Assembly (NCBI GenBank): GCA_030248215.1
Contig: JASANG010003588.1
Location: forward strand, 1-64,000
DNA from: Enoplolaimus lenunculus
Taxonomy: Eukaryota > Nematoda > Enoplea > Enoplida > Thoracostomopsidae
Length of the DNA: 64,000 nt
Direction of reading: 5' to 3'
A program made the position numbers and the translations under genes. The notes beneath the pieces are model-generated. The model searched no databases, was not told where the DNA came from, and was given only the letters and a program-made list of their open reading frames with translations. Shown here piece after piece: positions 53,863 through 64,000 of this stretch. Numbering within the stretch: the stretch's first letter is position 1; each line of letters begins with the position of its first letter.

Positions 53863-54166
53863 TGTGAGAAATCAATTTTCAAATCGCTTTACATTTTGTT
53901 TAATATTTCAAAACCGCTGAAATATTTTACCTCCCGTAATTTTTTTATCGGATAAAATTTCACCACTAAAGGGTATTTTTCTACGTAAATCATTTTCAAA
54001 CACTCTGGAACCCAGCTGCTGGGTGCCGACAGTTGTTGAACCTCGAAAACGAAACGAGTGCGAAACCAAACGTAAGTTTAACATTTGAAATAAAAAATTT
54101 ATAACACAAAATTTTGAATTTAAATATCTCAACAAAGGTTAGCATTTTTTACGGCATTGAAGTTGC

Positions 54167-54497
54167 GGTCAATGTTACTTTAAGGGGCGTAACAGTAGAT
54201 TAAGCTTTTCCTAAGCATAACCTAAGCCTAAGCGTTGCAAAAATGAGTTCCTAAGCCTAAGCCTAAACATAAGCCTAAGCGTTACAAAAATGAATTCCTA
54301 AGCCTAAGCCTAAACCTAAGCCTAAAACTAAGCCTAAGCCTAAACCTAAGCCTAAGCCTAAGCCTAAGCCTAAAACTAAGCCTAAGCCTAAGCCTAAGCC
54401 TAAGCCTAAGCCGGAGCAAAAACTGCAATCTTGAATCTAACACTACGCATTTATAGAACCACCAGAAACCTGGACGTCCCTTAAAGTAACATGGGCC
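54167..54497. mobile_element. TTAGGC-core TIR element with the longest hexamer array
   Basis: Left end GGTCAATGTTACTTTAAGGG, right end CCCTTAAAGTAACATGGGCC. The core holds more than 30 CCTAAG units, many perfect and consecutive, with scattered CCTAAA variants. All units share one orientation. This is the clearest case of the nematode-type telomere hexamer inside a TIR element. Confidence 0.9.
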
Positions 54498-55171
54498 GGA
54501 GTTGCCATATTACCAAGAAATCAACTTTCTTCAATTTTAACGCAAACTTGTACAGTAATTCGGTATAAAAATAAACAATTACTAAACGCTTTCACCTTAT
54601 CTAAACGCTAAACACGTCGCGATTGTATAGAAAAATGGTTTAATATTATATACAGGGGTTACTTGTCATTAATATATATTATATATCTATTACATATACA
54701 TATACACATATATATAACGGTGCAAAAACCTGACCGACCAGGTTTTGTAAGCTTTGTGTACTTATGTAACAGGTTTGTCAGAGTATTTGAGCAATAAAAT
54801 AAAGGTTTTCGTTTTGAAGCAGAAAAAATACCAGACACACACCGGATGTTGAGCTCAAAATAACTAAATATAATAGTTGAAAAGTTAAATAATATCCGGA
54901 TGCTGTCAGCGTTTAAATATTGTTTCCTGTACAACCCTGGAACACAATTGCAATGAAGGCTAAGCTGTTAAAGTCAACTGAACTGCGAGCGGATCCCGTA
55001 GCCAAGAGGGCACAGGGGGCTCAGCCCCCTCCGAAGAATTTTAGTCCCTTAAAAAAATTTTCAACCTTGCTTGTAAGTCATCGAAAACGCTTGTATGTCC
55101 TTCCTGAAAAACGTTTAGCCCCCCAAGGTGATCTGGCTACAGGCATGATAGCGACTAAAGTTAAACTCTTA

Positions 55172-55286
55172 CACGGTAAATTCCAATGAGTTGACTAGTC
55201 AAGGCGGGGTGGTTATTTGAAAGTTATTTAAGATTGAGTGATACACGTTATTCGGAGTTAAAATTAGCTCACTCGAATTTACAGCG
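55172..55286. mobile_element. CACTGTAAATTCC-family element, internally deleted
   Basis: CACGGTAAATTCCAATGAG and CTCGAATTTACAGCG ends only about 115 bp apart, with a reduced body. Confidence 0.65.
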
Positions 55287-55307
55287 TATCTTTGCTCTAT
55301 ACCTTAT

Positions 55308-55543
55308 TTAACCCCTTCTCACATACGTTAAATAATGTATATCGCACCGTGTTTAACAATTGCAACACGTATATATAGTACTAAATCACCACAAGACGTG
55401 AGAGCCCCCTCGGGCTCGAGCGTCCAGCTCCTATAGCTGAGTGGTGATGGTATACGCCTCCCACTCCAGTCACCGGAGTTCGAATCCTAGCATAAAAGTA
55501 GGTCTCAGTGGAAATAGAAGATATTCATGTGAGAAACAGTTAA
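55308..55543. mobile_element. TTAA-flanked MITE with tRNA-like pol III promoter, copy 2
   Basis: Ends CCCCTTCTCACAT and ATGTGAGAAACAG between TTAA sites. The central 130 bp, including TAGCTGAGTGGTGATGG and GAGTTCGAATCCTAG, is nearly identical to 6639-6909, while this copy lacks about 35 bp at the left. Conservation is highest across the A/B-box part. Confidence 0.75.
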
Positions 55544-55824
55544 TGTTATACAAACGGGGGATTTTTCGTTAATTTCGAATGACAATCATTTTGTTCAAAA
55601 TGGTTCTCATTATAAGCACGGTTTCCAGGCTTAGGTCTCTGACTTAGGCTCGCCAAAGTTTGAATTTTTAAAAATTAAACAAAATGTCAATAAATCCGGA
55701 ACCTGAGAGGCGGATGTATCAACTTACGAAGAAGGCTATATATTTTGACTTTAAAGAAGTTGAAAATTTTCAACTGACACTGTAATGGATTATCTTTTTG
55801 TTCGAAGTTAATTTATGTGTAAAC

Positions 55825-56135
55825 TACCAGAATACAACCGGAGGTCCGCCTCCAGCTCCGGGAGATTTGTTTCTGGAGCTTCCGGCAATTTCGGTAGTAC
55901 AATTTTGCACAACTTTGCAAAATTTATCTGTTTAGTGCGTTTCGTCTTTACTTTAGTCACAATTTTCAGGAAAGAATTTCCGACATTTCGCTCAAAATTA
56001 GCGTAAAATCAAACAACTTAAAAACGTATTGCAAATACTGGCTAAAAATAACTAATTAACCATCATTTTTACTATTTAATTTCGCCTCACATCTGGCTCC
56101 GGCTCCGGTATTTTTCACCTCCGATTGCACTCTGT
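55825..56135. mobile_element. CCGGAG-word MITE
   Basis: The left edge ACAACCGGAGGTCCGCC and the right edge CACCTCCGATTGCACTCTG are inverted relatives of 5678-5995. A similar right edge alone is at 27225-27245. Confidence 0.5.
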
Positions 56136-56204
56136 AAACTACGATATATTAAAGTAACTGGCGGTTTAGTAAATTATGTGTAATTTTAGTTTAAAAATGT
56201 TCGT

Positions 56205-56345
56205 CCAACGTACTTTTAGAACCGTAACAGTAGATTTAGCGTATTCCTAAGCCAAAGCCTAAGCGTTACAAAAGTGTATTCGTATTAAGCCTGAGGATAA
56301 ACCAAAAAATGTAGTCTAGAATCTAAGCCCACTCTATTCGTTATC
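56205..56345. mobile_element. TTAGGC-core element, diverged
   Basis: TACTTTTAGAACCGTAACAG near the left and the linker AGTCTAGAATCTAAGCC near the right flank a few CCTAAG-like words. The right terminus is missing. Confidence 0.45.
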
Positions 56346-56695
56346 TTTTGCCGCATAAAGTTCGCAAAACTGCGTTAACGGCATAGTCGAAATACAACAC
56401 ATTGTGCAATAAAACAATTATCGCACGTGTGGAGTTGCATACAAATGTTGCCAAGGCTTAGAAGACCCTTGTAACCAGTGGTTATCCTAGTGTCCTTAGG
56501 CCCGTATTCTCCAATGTGGATAACATCAATAACCAGTTAATGATTGATATGAGCTGGCAAGGTATCTTCTAGGTTTACATCATTTTTTCAAGGTTCTTCT
56601 GGTTCACCTGCAGTAATGATCAACATTTTCTCGGCGTGGCATACATTCCTGAACCTCCAAGACTACGAACATCATTTCATAGTTCGCTGCTGCCG

Positions 56696-56893
56696 CTAGC
56701 GGATCCATAGGACGGCGGGGGGGGCATACGCCACCCCTCAGAAATGTTTTGTGTAAAAATGGTAAGGTCCTTACCTTACAATTTTTTGCCCTCAGAAAAT
56801 TTTTTGGTGATAAAATGATAACGTTTCTAAATTTGTGCGTTTCAGAACATTTGCCAGCCCGCCTCCCGTCAGAAATTTTTGGATCCGCCTCTG
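56696..56893. mobile_element. GCGGATCC TIR element
   Basis: The left end GCTAGCGGATCCATAGG faces the right end TTTTTGGATCCGCCTCTG. Inside, GTAAGGTCCTTACCTTAC is palindromic. It is related to the 52637-53014 element but has a shorter interior. Confidence 0.6.
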
Positions 56894-57091
56894 GCTGTTG
56901 GCCCCCTTCAGTGACGTGCTTAGCACTGCCTTACCTTCCGACTGGATGGAGTGCAACTGAAAATGGCCGGCGTTTGAAGACAGAATCAATGTAAATAATT
57001 CCACTGAATGCACAACTTTTTTTATGAGAACTTTCACTACAAAAACACTATGGCAAGCTTCTGATTTGCTTTGTTCGCGATTGTTTTTGCG

Positions 57092-57308
57092 ATCCATGCA
57101 TAGAACAGGGTCGGAACAGTAGCATAAACATATTCCTAACCCTAAGCTTACGCCTACGCCTACGCCTAAACCTAAGCGTATGGATGAGCGTATTCCTAAG
57201 CCTAAGCCTATTAAGCGTAAGCCTAAGCAAAAAAATTAGTCTAAAGCTTAAACTGACTCTATTATAGCCCTTCTGGAAAACGATCCGGCCCTGTTCTATA
57301 CATGGGCC
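57092..57308. mobile_element. TTAGGC-core TIR element, TAGAACAGGG subfamily
   Basis: Left end ATCCATGCATAGAACAGGG, right end GGCCCTGTTCTATACATGGG. The core is CCTACGCCTACGCCTAAACC, in which CCTACG partly replaces CCTAAG. Confidence 0.8.
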
Positions 57309-57762
57309 ATTCTTTACGAACGATGACCATGCTTCAAATGCTTGAACTTGTTTCATCGCAAGTTAACGACCGACTATTCGACTGACAACTTGTAATCCGG
57401 AATTTTATCGACTCGACAATTCGTCGCCCATCATTAAGCTTAAGCTTAGGCATAGGCTTAATATAACGATTAGGATTATCATTAGATTTATTCATAAGCT
57501 TTAGGCCAGTGTTGGGCGACAACTTGCCGTTCGTCGAAGTGTCGTAGATTCGCTTGATCCAGGTCAATCACGTTGCACAAAACGAACCTAATAGTAACCT
57601 AAAGTGCTCAATGCTTAGTTTTCAGAGGAACCATACCGGAACTGCAATTTGAAAATACCGGAACCGGAATTCCGGTTGCACCCTGGCCAACGCCAAGCGC
57701 GACCCTGTTCTCTTCGTGTTTTTTCAAACGCTTCTTGCACCAAACACAAATATGCAATATCC

Positions 57763-57917
57763 GACCAATGTAAAAAACAGGGGCGGAACAGTAGTATAAG
57801 CATATTCCTACGCCTAAGCCTAAGCCTAAGCCAGGCAAAAGTTAGTCTAGAGCGTAATCTGCTTACTCTATTCCGGTTTCACAGAAAAACGTTCCGCCGC
57901 TTATCTTTACGTGGGCC
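57763..57917. mobile_element. TTAGGC-core TIR element
   Basis: GACCAATGTAAAAAACAGGG and CGCTTATCTTTACGTGGGCC ends with four CCTAAG units. Its right end stops about 8 bp short of the stop codon of the gene at 57925-61410, so it probably forms the start of that gene's 3' UTR. Confidence 0.75.
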
Positions 57918-57924
57918 CAATAAC

Positions 57925-60900
57925 CTATTGCACTTTTCTTGGCGTTACAAATATGCCCGAATCTGCCGTCCGTGGGGTATCATCGTTCAATCCACATTGA
58001 TGCATCCCCCCAACCGACGATTGTAAACTTGACGCTTCAGTAGCATTACAATTATTACTGACGTCGAATGAATAATTACTCTCTGTAGACGGACTCACTA
58101 GTGATAACGTAAACGAAGTCGGAGTCGTTGTACTCGGAGGGTACGCTTGAGTTAGGGTCGCCGGTTGGCCACCGGCACCACTTTGGGGCTTAACCCCATA
58201 AAACAACAGGGTGTCAAATGTTTCTGATACCAATTTCGACGCAAGATCGTGTAACGATGCGAACGAAGTAAAGCGAGAATCAAAATTGTTATCAAACGTC
58301 GATCCGTTCAATTCAACTATGGCTGTTGTCAGCCCAACTTGAGCGGTGACCATTTCAGACGATGTCAACTCAACCGGGGGGTCTTGATAGTTAATAATTG
58401 TTAAATGCTTTGATTCAAGTTTAGGCGACAGGATATATTCGAGTATTCCAGCGTTTAGAGCGACTCCGGATATTGCTGCTGCGAACGAAGCGTAAAGTTG
58501 AGTTGAACTGATACGATGATGACTGCAATTCGTTGAGCTTTCAGTGTCAACTCGACCTTGTGACATGATGCGAGTAAGATTAGTTGAGTTCGCTGATGAG
58601 TGATGTTCTAATGATATGTAATGGTCGGCGGCCTGAAAAAATAGCAATTAATTGATAGTGCCTCATCTTTTCGGCCAATGGGCCAATGTAAAGAACAGCG
58701 GAAGAATAATATTATACGCATATTTCTAAGTCTAAGCCTACGCCTAAGCCTAAGCGTAAGAATGAGCATATTCCTAAGCCTAAGCCTACGCCTAAACCTA
58801 AGGCTAAGCTTAAAAGTAATAAATACTCTAAGGTTTAAGCTTATACTCCATTTTCAGTTCCGCTAAAAGCGTTCCATCCTGATCTTTACATGGGCTCTCC
58901 TTTAAAACCATTATATTTCAATCGGTCCCGCGGGTACCAGGCCCTATTTTCTTCTAGGGAGCAAATGAACGGCAGAAGCATACGACTCCGAAAAGCGAGC
59001 TCAAGTACCCATTTGCTACATTTAGTTACTCAACTGTACTTCGAGTATTAAGTATTATATGGTCGCAGCAAAATAAACTGTGTGAACCAAAAATTAATTT
59101 ACGAAAATCAAATTAAAAATACAAAAAGTTTATACGTCACTGTTGCGCAAAAGCTGAGCAACTGAAATGAAATTTGTTCAAATTGTAATATAGGCAGAAG
59201 TCGGAGAAAACTTTATTAAGCAAAATTCAAACTGACATTCGATATAACTCTGTAGTGAGCTTACAAACTTATTGTACAGTCTTAGTATTACAAGATAAAG
59301 GCCTTTACGGTACAATTTATGTTGTTGTGGACGAGAAATAAAACCAGGTCACGGCCAGATGAAAGCCATCAGGGTTTGGCACCTTTTGGAATAAAGGTTT
59401 GGCTCCGAGTGTGAAATTTATGAATTAAAGCTTACAATGCAAACAGTTCCTTCAACGCTGTGGACCCTTAAGAAGGATATTTGTCTAAAATGTGTTGGCC
59501 TGGCTTCGAGTTTATTGAGAAACATTAAACTTAGTTGTGGTTGAAAACGTTTCAATGGATACGGTGTACACCAGAAGAACGAATGGTAGCATGATGTGAT
59601 TGGATCGTTACTGTGACTCTGGTTCGCTTCAAATTTGTTAATTCAGAAAACTAATTTCCACAAATTGTGTTATTTTGAAAGCTGAAATCATTTTTTAATT
59701 GTTTCAAAATCTAAAAATTAGATCTGCGTTATTCTTGCCCCGTGCGTTTGGCAACCTTGCTACACAATAACATAAGCTTCATCCAATTCTAAAACCTGTC
59801 AAACTTGCTGCAGCAAAAAAATTGCATACTAAAATTAGCATTTCAGAATATATTTTTGCAAATTTTGGCCAATGTATATGAAAAAAGAGTCGGAATAGTG
59901 GTATAAACATATTCTTAAACCTAAACCTAAACCAAAGCCATGTTGTACGAATGAGGTTACACCTGATCTTATGCCGTAGCAAAAAAATAGTCTGAAGCTT
60001 TAAGCGTACTGCGTTGCAAACAAACAGACAGACGTTACACTCAAAAAATTTAACATTTTCCAATCCATTCCAGTGACAAAAGGACATTCGTTAACTTTTT
60101 GAAATAAGCCAAAATAGCAATATAATTTTTTCAAAAAATAAGAAACAAGTCTAAAAATAGAAATATATATTAATTTCTATCAAAATATCTTTACAAACAC
60201 AATTTGAATATAGATTAAATATTTCAATAATATAAAAATGACATACCTCAAGTAGTATTTGACACGTTAATATATCAGCGAGAAGTGTTAATTTGGGCAT
60301 AATTTGTTTCAAAGAATTCGCCAGTTCGCAAGGTGGCTTCACGTCGTTTACAGCCTTTTCACTGCCAGCCTTCCGTTTTCTACTTTGTCTATTAATTTCA
60401 TCTTGCAAAACATTTGATGTAAAAATTGAGTACAAAATTTTCAAAGCAATCGCATTTGCAACTCTCAAGCTTCGACCAGAATCCCAGCACAGCTTGATCA
60501 TTGCATCGTCGATAATTGTTTCGGACATGTTTGCTGAATAAAATTCCACAACGGTTGTTGTCGGCTTGCTTGTGCGCGTCGAATCGGTAGCTAACTCAGT
60601 TTTGATTTTTGTTGCATCAGATTGCAGTATGATGTTTTGTGGGGTTGACCTTTTGTGTGATTGGACAGATACGGTCGTGGGCTTTAAATTTCGCATCAAG
60701 TCAGCCAAAATACTCACGACTAGAGAGCAAGCAAATTTTTCAATGTAGTTTGATTCACTGCTAGGCGTAGGTTTACCACTGCCTTCATCGTCAAGCTCAA
60801 AACTTCGTAACGATAAACTTTGAGTAAAGATTTTCACACCTGCCATCATTCGGAATTCCGGTTCAAATTCTCCATCAGGGCTAATATAGTTGCTTACGCT

Positions 60901-61410
60901 GTAAATTGGCGAGTCTGCCGTGTAGACTGTTAACGACGAGGGCCTTGTGCCATTCAGGCTGTCTTGAGCGACCGCGGACCGATGTTCAGAGAGCCCTCCT
61001 GTAATTTCAGGGGTGGTGAACATGGTATGAGGGGCAACATCTACTGGCGAACTGATGGTTTGAACTAAAATTGGGGCTTCGAATACCAGCGGAACGCTTT
61101 TGCTTTGCCCTCGTGGCTTTGGAGTAAACTGCTCAACACTTGTTGGTGTAGTTTTGCAATTATTCTGAGCGTTTTGGTGGCTCTGAGCGGTTAAAATATG
61201 AGTTAACGCGCGGTTAAGCGCAGTTAAAGCTAACTGTGAAGCGTATTTATTCAAAAATTTTCGTTTTGAAATATGCCGTTTTGCAGCTTTATCTGCAATC
61301 GTTTGTGATGGAAGGCGGTGTATTCGTGTAATTGTTATCGATTGTGATGTAAATATGACGTATGCTTGGTCAGAAATTATCGCTGGGATACCAGTCCAAA
61401 CTAGCGGCAT
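57925..61410 (-). CDS. Two-exon protein with repeated amphipathic helices, possibly AKAP-like
   Basis: Exon 1 is 61410-60247 and exon 2 is 58632-57925, giving 623 aa. The first ATG follows an in-frame stop. Exon 1 ends CTTGAG|GTATGT and exon 2 starts TATTTTTTCAG|GCC, both phase 0. The protein is mostly disordered (Ser/Thr/Pro-rich). Four hydrophobic amphipathic segments begin with a similar motif: KYASQLALTALNRALTHIL (about 54-73), KFACSLVVSILADLMRNLK (about 225-243), LYASFAAAISGVALNAGIL (about 434-452) and HDLASKLVSETFDTLLFYG (about 517-535). Such helices resemble the PKA regulatory-subunit anchors of AKAPs, but nothing else confirms this. Two TTAGGC elements lie in the intron. Alternative: any scaffold with coiled or helical repeats. 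Confidence 0.7.
58681..58895. mobile_element. TTAGGC-core TIR element in an intron
   Basis: GGCCAATGTAAAGAACAGCG and CCTGATCTTTACATGGGC ends. The core mixes CCTAAG and CCTACG. It starts about 50 bp upstream of exon 2 of the 57925-61410 gene. Confidence 0.8.
59867..60030. mobile_element. TTAGGC-core element, eroded
   Basis: The left end GGCCAATGTATATG and TCGGAATAGTGGTATAAAC are recognisable. The core is CCTAAA-rich and the right end is degraded. From 58896 to 59866 (intron) I see nothing else identifiable. Confidence 0.5.
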
Positions 61411-61575
61411 TGTAAAGGTTTGTCGAACAATTTTACTTTTTAAAATTAATTATTTAAAACTCTCAAATTGAAATATATAAACATAAAAACATTAGCATTT
61501 TTAGCGAACAGAAACAATACGTTTTCAGCTTTATATAAGAAACTTTAGGCTTTTGGTCGCTTACCAAATTACTAT

Positions 61576-61823
61576 CACTGTAAATTCCAGTGAATTGATT
61601 TTAACTCAAAAGGAGTTGAATGCGCTGAGAAGTCTGAGCTCTGAGTTAGGTGTTTCAAAACTCAGAATTCTGAATTGAATGAACTCATTCTTAATTAATC
61701 AACTCACGTGGAATTAAATCAGGTCAGAGTGAGTTAATATTTACTGTTATTCACTAAGAAACACCCGAAATAGCTAATTCCCTCTGAGTATGTATATTAA
61801 TCAACTCATCGGAATTTACAGTG
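61576..61823. mobile_element. CACTGTAAATTCC-family TIR element
   Basis: CACTGTAAATTCCAGTGAA at the left, CATCGGAATTTACAGTG at the right. The body carries GAGTTGAAT and ATTAATCAACTCA words. It lies about 170 bp upstream of the 61410 start codon. Confidence 0.8.
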
Positions 61824-61850
61824 TAGATCATGGATGGCTTAAAGCTAAGC

Positions 61851-61992
61851 GAGCTATGTAAAGAGCAACGGCGGAACGTTTTTCTGCGGAACTACTATAG
61901 AGTAAGCTTAATCAGCTTAAGACTATTGTTTTTTGCATAGGCTTAGGAATATAATTATACTACTATTTTCGGTCCTGTTCTATACATTGGCC
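61851..61992. mobile_element. TTAGGC-core element, short
   Basis: CTATGTAAAGAGCAACGGCG and GGTCCTGTTCTATACATTGG ends of two different subfamilies flank only one or two TTAGGC words, which suggests a recombinant or internally deleted copy. Confidence 0.6.
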
Positions 61993-62138
61993 GTACAGTG
62001 GCTAGACAAATGAAGTTACATAAGACCCGGATCACATAAAACAATTTATGCAGAATAATTCTCAAGAAACGAAAACATTTCGACGAGAAATATAATTTTT
62101 CCAGCAGGAAAAATCTTTCCTGCCCTTCAAAAATAGTG

Positions 62139-62329
62139 ACCAATGTATAGAACAGGGCCGTTACAGTATTATAAGAATATTCGTAATTCCCCATCCTAAA
62201 CCCTGGGCCTAAGCGTAAACATATAAATGAGCGTATACCTGCGCCTAAGCAAAAAGTTAATCTAAAGCTTAAGCTTACTCTATTGCAGTAATTCAGAAAA
62301 ACGTTCCGCCCCTGATGTATACATGGGCC
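62139..62329. mobile_element. TTAGGC-core TIR element
   Basis: ACCAATGTATAGAACAGGGC and CCCCTGATGTATACATGGGC ends. The core has lost most of its CCTAAG units (CCATCCTAAACCCTGGG). Confidence 0.7.
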
Positions 62330-62332
62330 AGA

Positions 62333-62558
62333 ATCAGTGAACTGATTTTAATTCAGAATGAGTTGAATCGACCAGTTTGAATTAGGTCTTTCAGAACTTA
62401 GAATTCTCAATTGATTCAACTCATTCTCAGTTAATTAATCAACTCATCCAGAACTAATCAGCTCAAGTTAATGTTTGACTGTTATTAACCCAGAAATATA
62501 ACAAGAAATGACTAATTCGTTCTCTGGTTGATTAATCAACTCACTAAATGTACAGTGT
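62333..62558. mobile_element. CACTGTAAATTCC-family element
   Basis: The right end reads ACTCACTAAATGTACAGTG. The left end is merged with the preceding element (AATCAGTGAACTGATTTT). The GAGTT words are typical of the family. Confidence 0.6.
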
Positions 62559-63035
62559 ACAGATGTTATGCATGTATGTCAGTGTGTAAACTGATAGTAA
62601 AAATAACGGAAACGGATAGCGATCAAAATAACGGAAACGGAAACCAGGTATGTATACAAATTTATGTCTGAAAATATTCAAATTTCTGTTATAAAAACAA
62701 GCTTTAATCGACTTCCACATTGTTATATGCATCTTCCACAATAACTCGGGTGTAGTGTTTCACAATAGCTTAAAATGTATTAAAACGACAGTTCGTACTA
62801 AGCACTATATTAATACCTGTTTGAAGCTATATTTGAACAGGTATACAAACCTAAAACAATCTAAATCAGCTAATTTGGTATGAATCTACAGCTAGAAAAC
62901 CCATTTATTTGCTATTCGTTTCGATAATGGATTATAATAAGTAGAAATATATAAAATAAACGTAAATAATTACTAAGCCAATGTAAATCGTTTGGTATTT
63001 TACACAGTTTATAACGGGTGGATTGAAGGTTAGTA
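62559..63035. other. AT-rich interval, nothing identified
   Basis: No open frame with coding character, no repeat edges and no RNA gene that I can recognise. Confidence 0.5.
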
Positions 63036-63136
63036 CACAGTAAATTCCGATGAGTTGATTAATTAAACTCACTGGTTTTTTCTGAGTTAATAATACGAAA
63101 CATCAACTCGCTCTGAGCTGACATGATTTCGAGTTA
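63036..63136. mobile_element. CACTGTAAATTCC-family element, left end
   Basis: CACAGTAAATTCCGATGAG followed by GAGTTGATTAATTAAACTC and other family words. It runs directly into the 69-bp satellite, whose units contain the same ACTCAGAATGAGTT words. Confidence 0.65.
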
Positions 63137-64000
63137 GTTAATTAACTCAGAATGAGTTCGAACGTTTCAGAATTCTGAGTTCTGATTCTGAAAGACCTAA
63201 TTTAGAGCTCATAAATCAGAATGAGTTCGTACGTTTCAGAATTCTGGGTTTTGATTCTGAAAGACCTAATTTAGAGCTCATAACTCAGAATGAGTTTGAA
63301 CGTTTCAGAATTCTGAGTTTTGATTCTGAAAACCCTAATTTAGAGCTCATAAATCAGAATGAGTTCGTACGTTTCAGAATTCTGAGTTCTGATTCTGAAA
63401 GACCTAATTTAGAGCTCATAACTCAGAATGAGTTTGAACGTTTCAGAATTCTGAGTTTTGATTCTGAAAGACATAATTTAGAGCTCATAACTCAGAATGA
63501 GTTCGAACGTTTCAGAATTCTGAGTTCTGATTCTGAAAGACCTAATTTAGAGCTCATAAGTCAGAATGAGTTCGAACGTTTCAGGATTCTGGGTTTTGAT
63601 TCTGAAAGACCTAATTTAGAGCTCATAACTCAGAATGAGTTTGAACGTTTCAGAATTCTGAGTTTTGATTCTGAAAACCCTAATTTAGAGCTCATAAATC
63701 AGAATGAGTTCGTACGTTTCAGAATTCTGAGTTCTGATTCTGAAAGACCTAATTTAGAGCTCATAACTCAGAATGAGTTTGAACGTTTCAGAATTCTGAG
63801 TTTTGATTCTGAAAGACATAATTTAGAGCTCATAACTCAGAATGAGTTCGAACGTTTCAGAATTCTCAGTTCTGATTCTGAAAGACCTAATTTAGAGCTC
63901 ATAAGTCAGAATGAGTTCGAACGTTTCAGGATTCTGGGTTTTGATTCTGAAAGACCTAATTTAGAGCTCATAACTCAGAATGAGTTTGAACGTTTCAGAA
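63137..64000. repeat. 69-bp satellite in a 345-bp higher-order repeat
   Basis: The word ACGTTTCAG recurs at 63162, 63231, 63300 and 63369, exactly every 69 bp, and the array continues to the window edge (about 12.5 units). Diagnostic unit variants recur every 345 bp: AACCCTAATT at 63331 and 63676, ACATAATTT at 63471 and 63816. Blocks 63241-63585 and 63586-63930 differ at about one base. Five 69-bp units therefore form a recent higher-order unit. Confidence 0.95.

Noticed and set aside
53478-53882. Alternative 134-codon frame overlapping exon 1 of the unknown gene
   Set aside because: It overlaps the phase-matched frame, has no matching downstream exon, and contains no recognisable feature.
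54200-54420. A chromosome end or an internal telomere fusion scar
   Set aside because: The TTAGGC units lie between inverted transposon termini, and the same arrangement recurs many times in both orientations.
63137-64000. A CRISPR-like array
   Set aside because: Units are contiguous 69-bp repeats with no unique spacers, in eukaryotic DNA; it is a satellite.

Overview
The window is animal nuclear DNA: spliced genes with GT-AG introns, phase-matched exon junctions, AT-rich introns and a very dense load of short inverted-repeat transposons. The hexamer TTAGGC, known as the nematode telomere motif, recurs in many short arrays. A nematode or close relative is therefore possible, but the arrays sit inside transposons, so this is a hint only.

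Genes. (1) 4964-6478, plus strand: a two-exon candidate for a small secreted cysteine-rich protein. (2) 12881-22690, minus: a seven-exon YY1-type transcription factor with four near-canonical YY1 zinc fingers, 1504 aa as modelled (human YY1 414 aa). (3) 29090-46231, minus: a seventeen-exon CYLD deubiquitinase, 1766 aa as modelled (human 956 aa), with three CAP-Gly domains, a B-box zinc module and all three catalytic residues. (4) 50780-53862, minus: a two-exon gene of unknown function (206 aa). (5) 57925-61410, minus: a two-exon gene (623 aa) with repeated amphipathic helices, possibly an A-kinase-anchor-like protein. Two short plus-strand ORFs lie upstream of and divergent from CYLD (47218-47424 and 47523-47699).

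Almost everything else is transposon-derived. The recurring families are: terminal-inverted-repeat (TIR) elements with a TTAGGC core; long foldback elements made of GAGTCAAA-like words; CACTGTAAATTCC elements made of GAGTT words; CTGTAGTGACC elements flanked by TA; TTAA-flanked elements with a tRNA-like polymerase III promoter; hAT-like elements with 8-bp target duplications; and a degenerate Penelope-like inverted pair in a CYLD intron. At the right edge a 69-bp satellite organised as a 345-bp five-unit higher-order repeat runs out of the window.

The most notable points are a hAT-like element with an intact 8-bp target duplication that seems to split a 59-nt CYLD cassette exon, the many TIR families that share one design (a body of degenerate short-word repeats, a different word in each), the TTAGGC arrays inside mobile elements, and foldback termini lying directly at a splice acceptor. 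All exon models are by eye and need transcript support.
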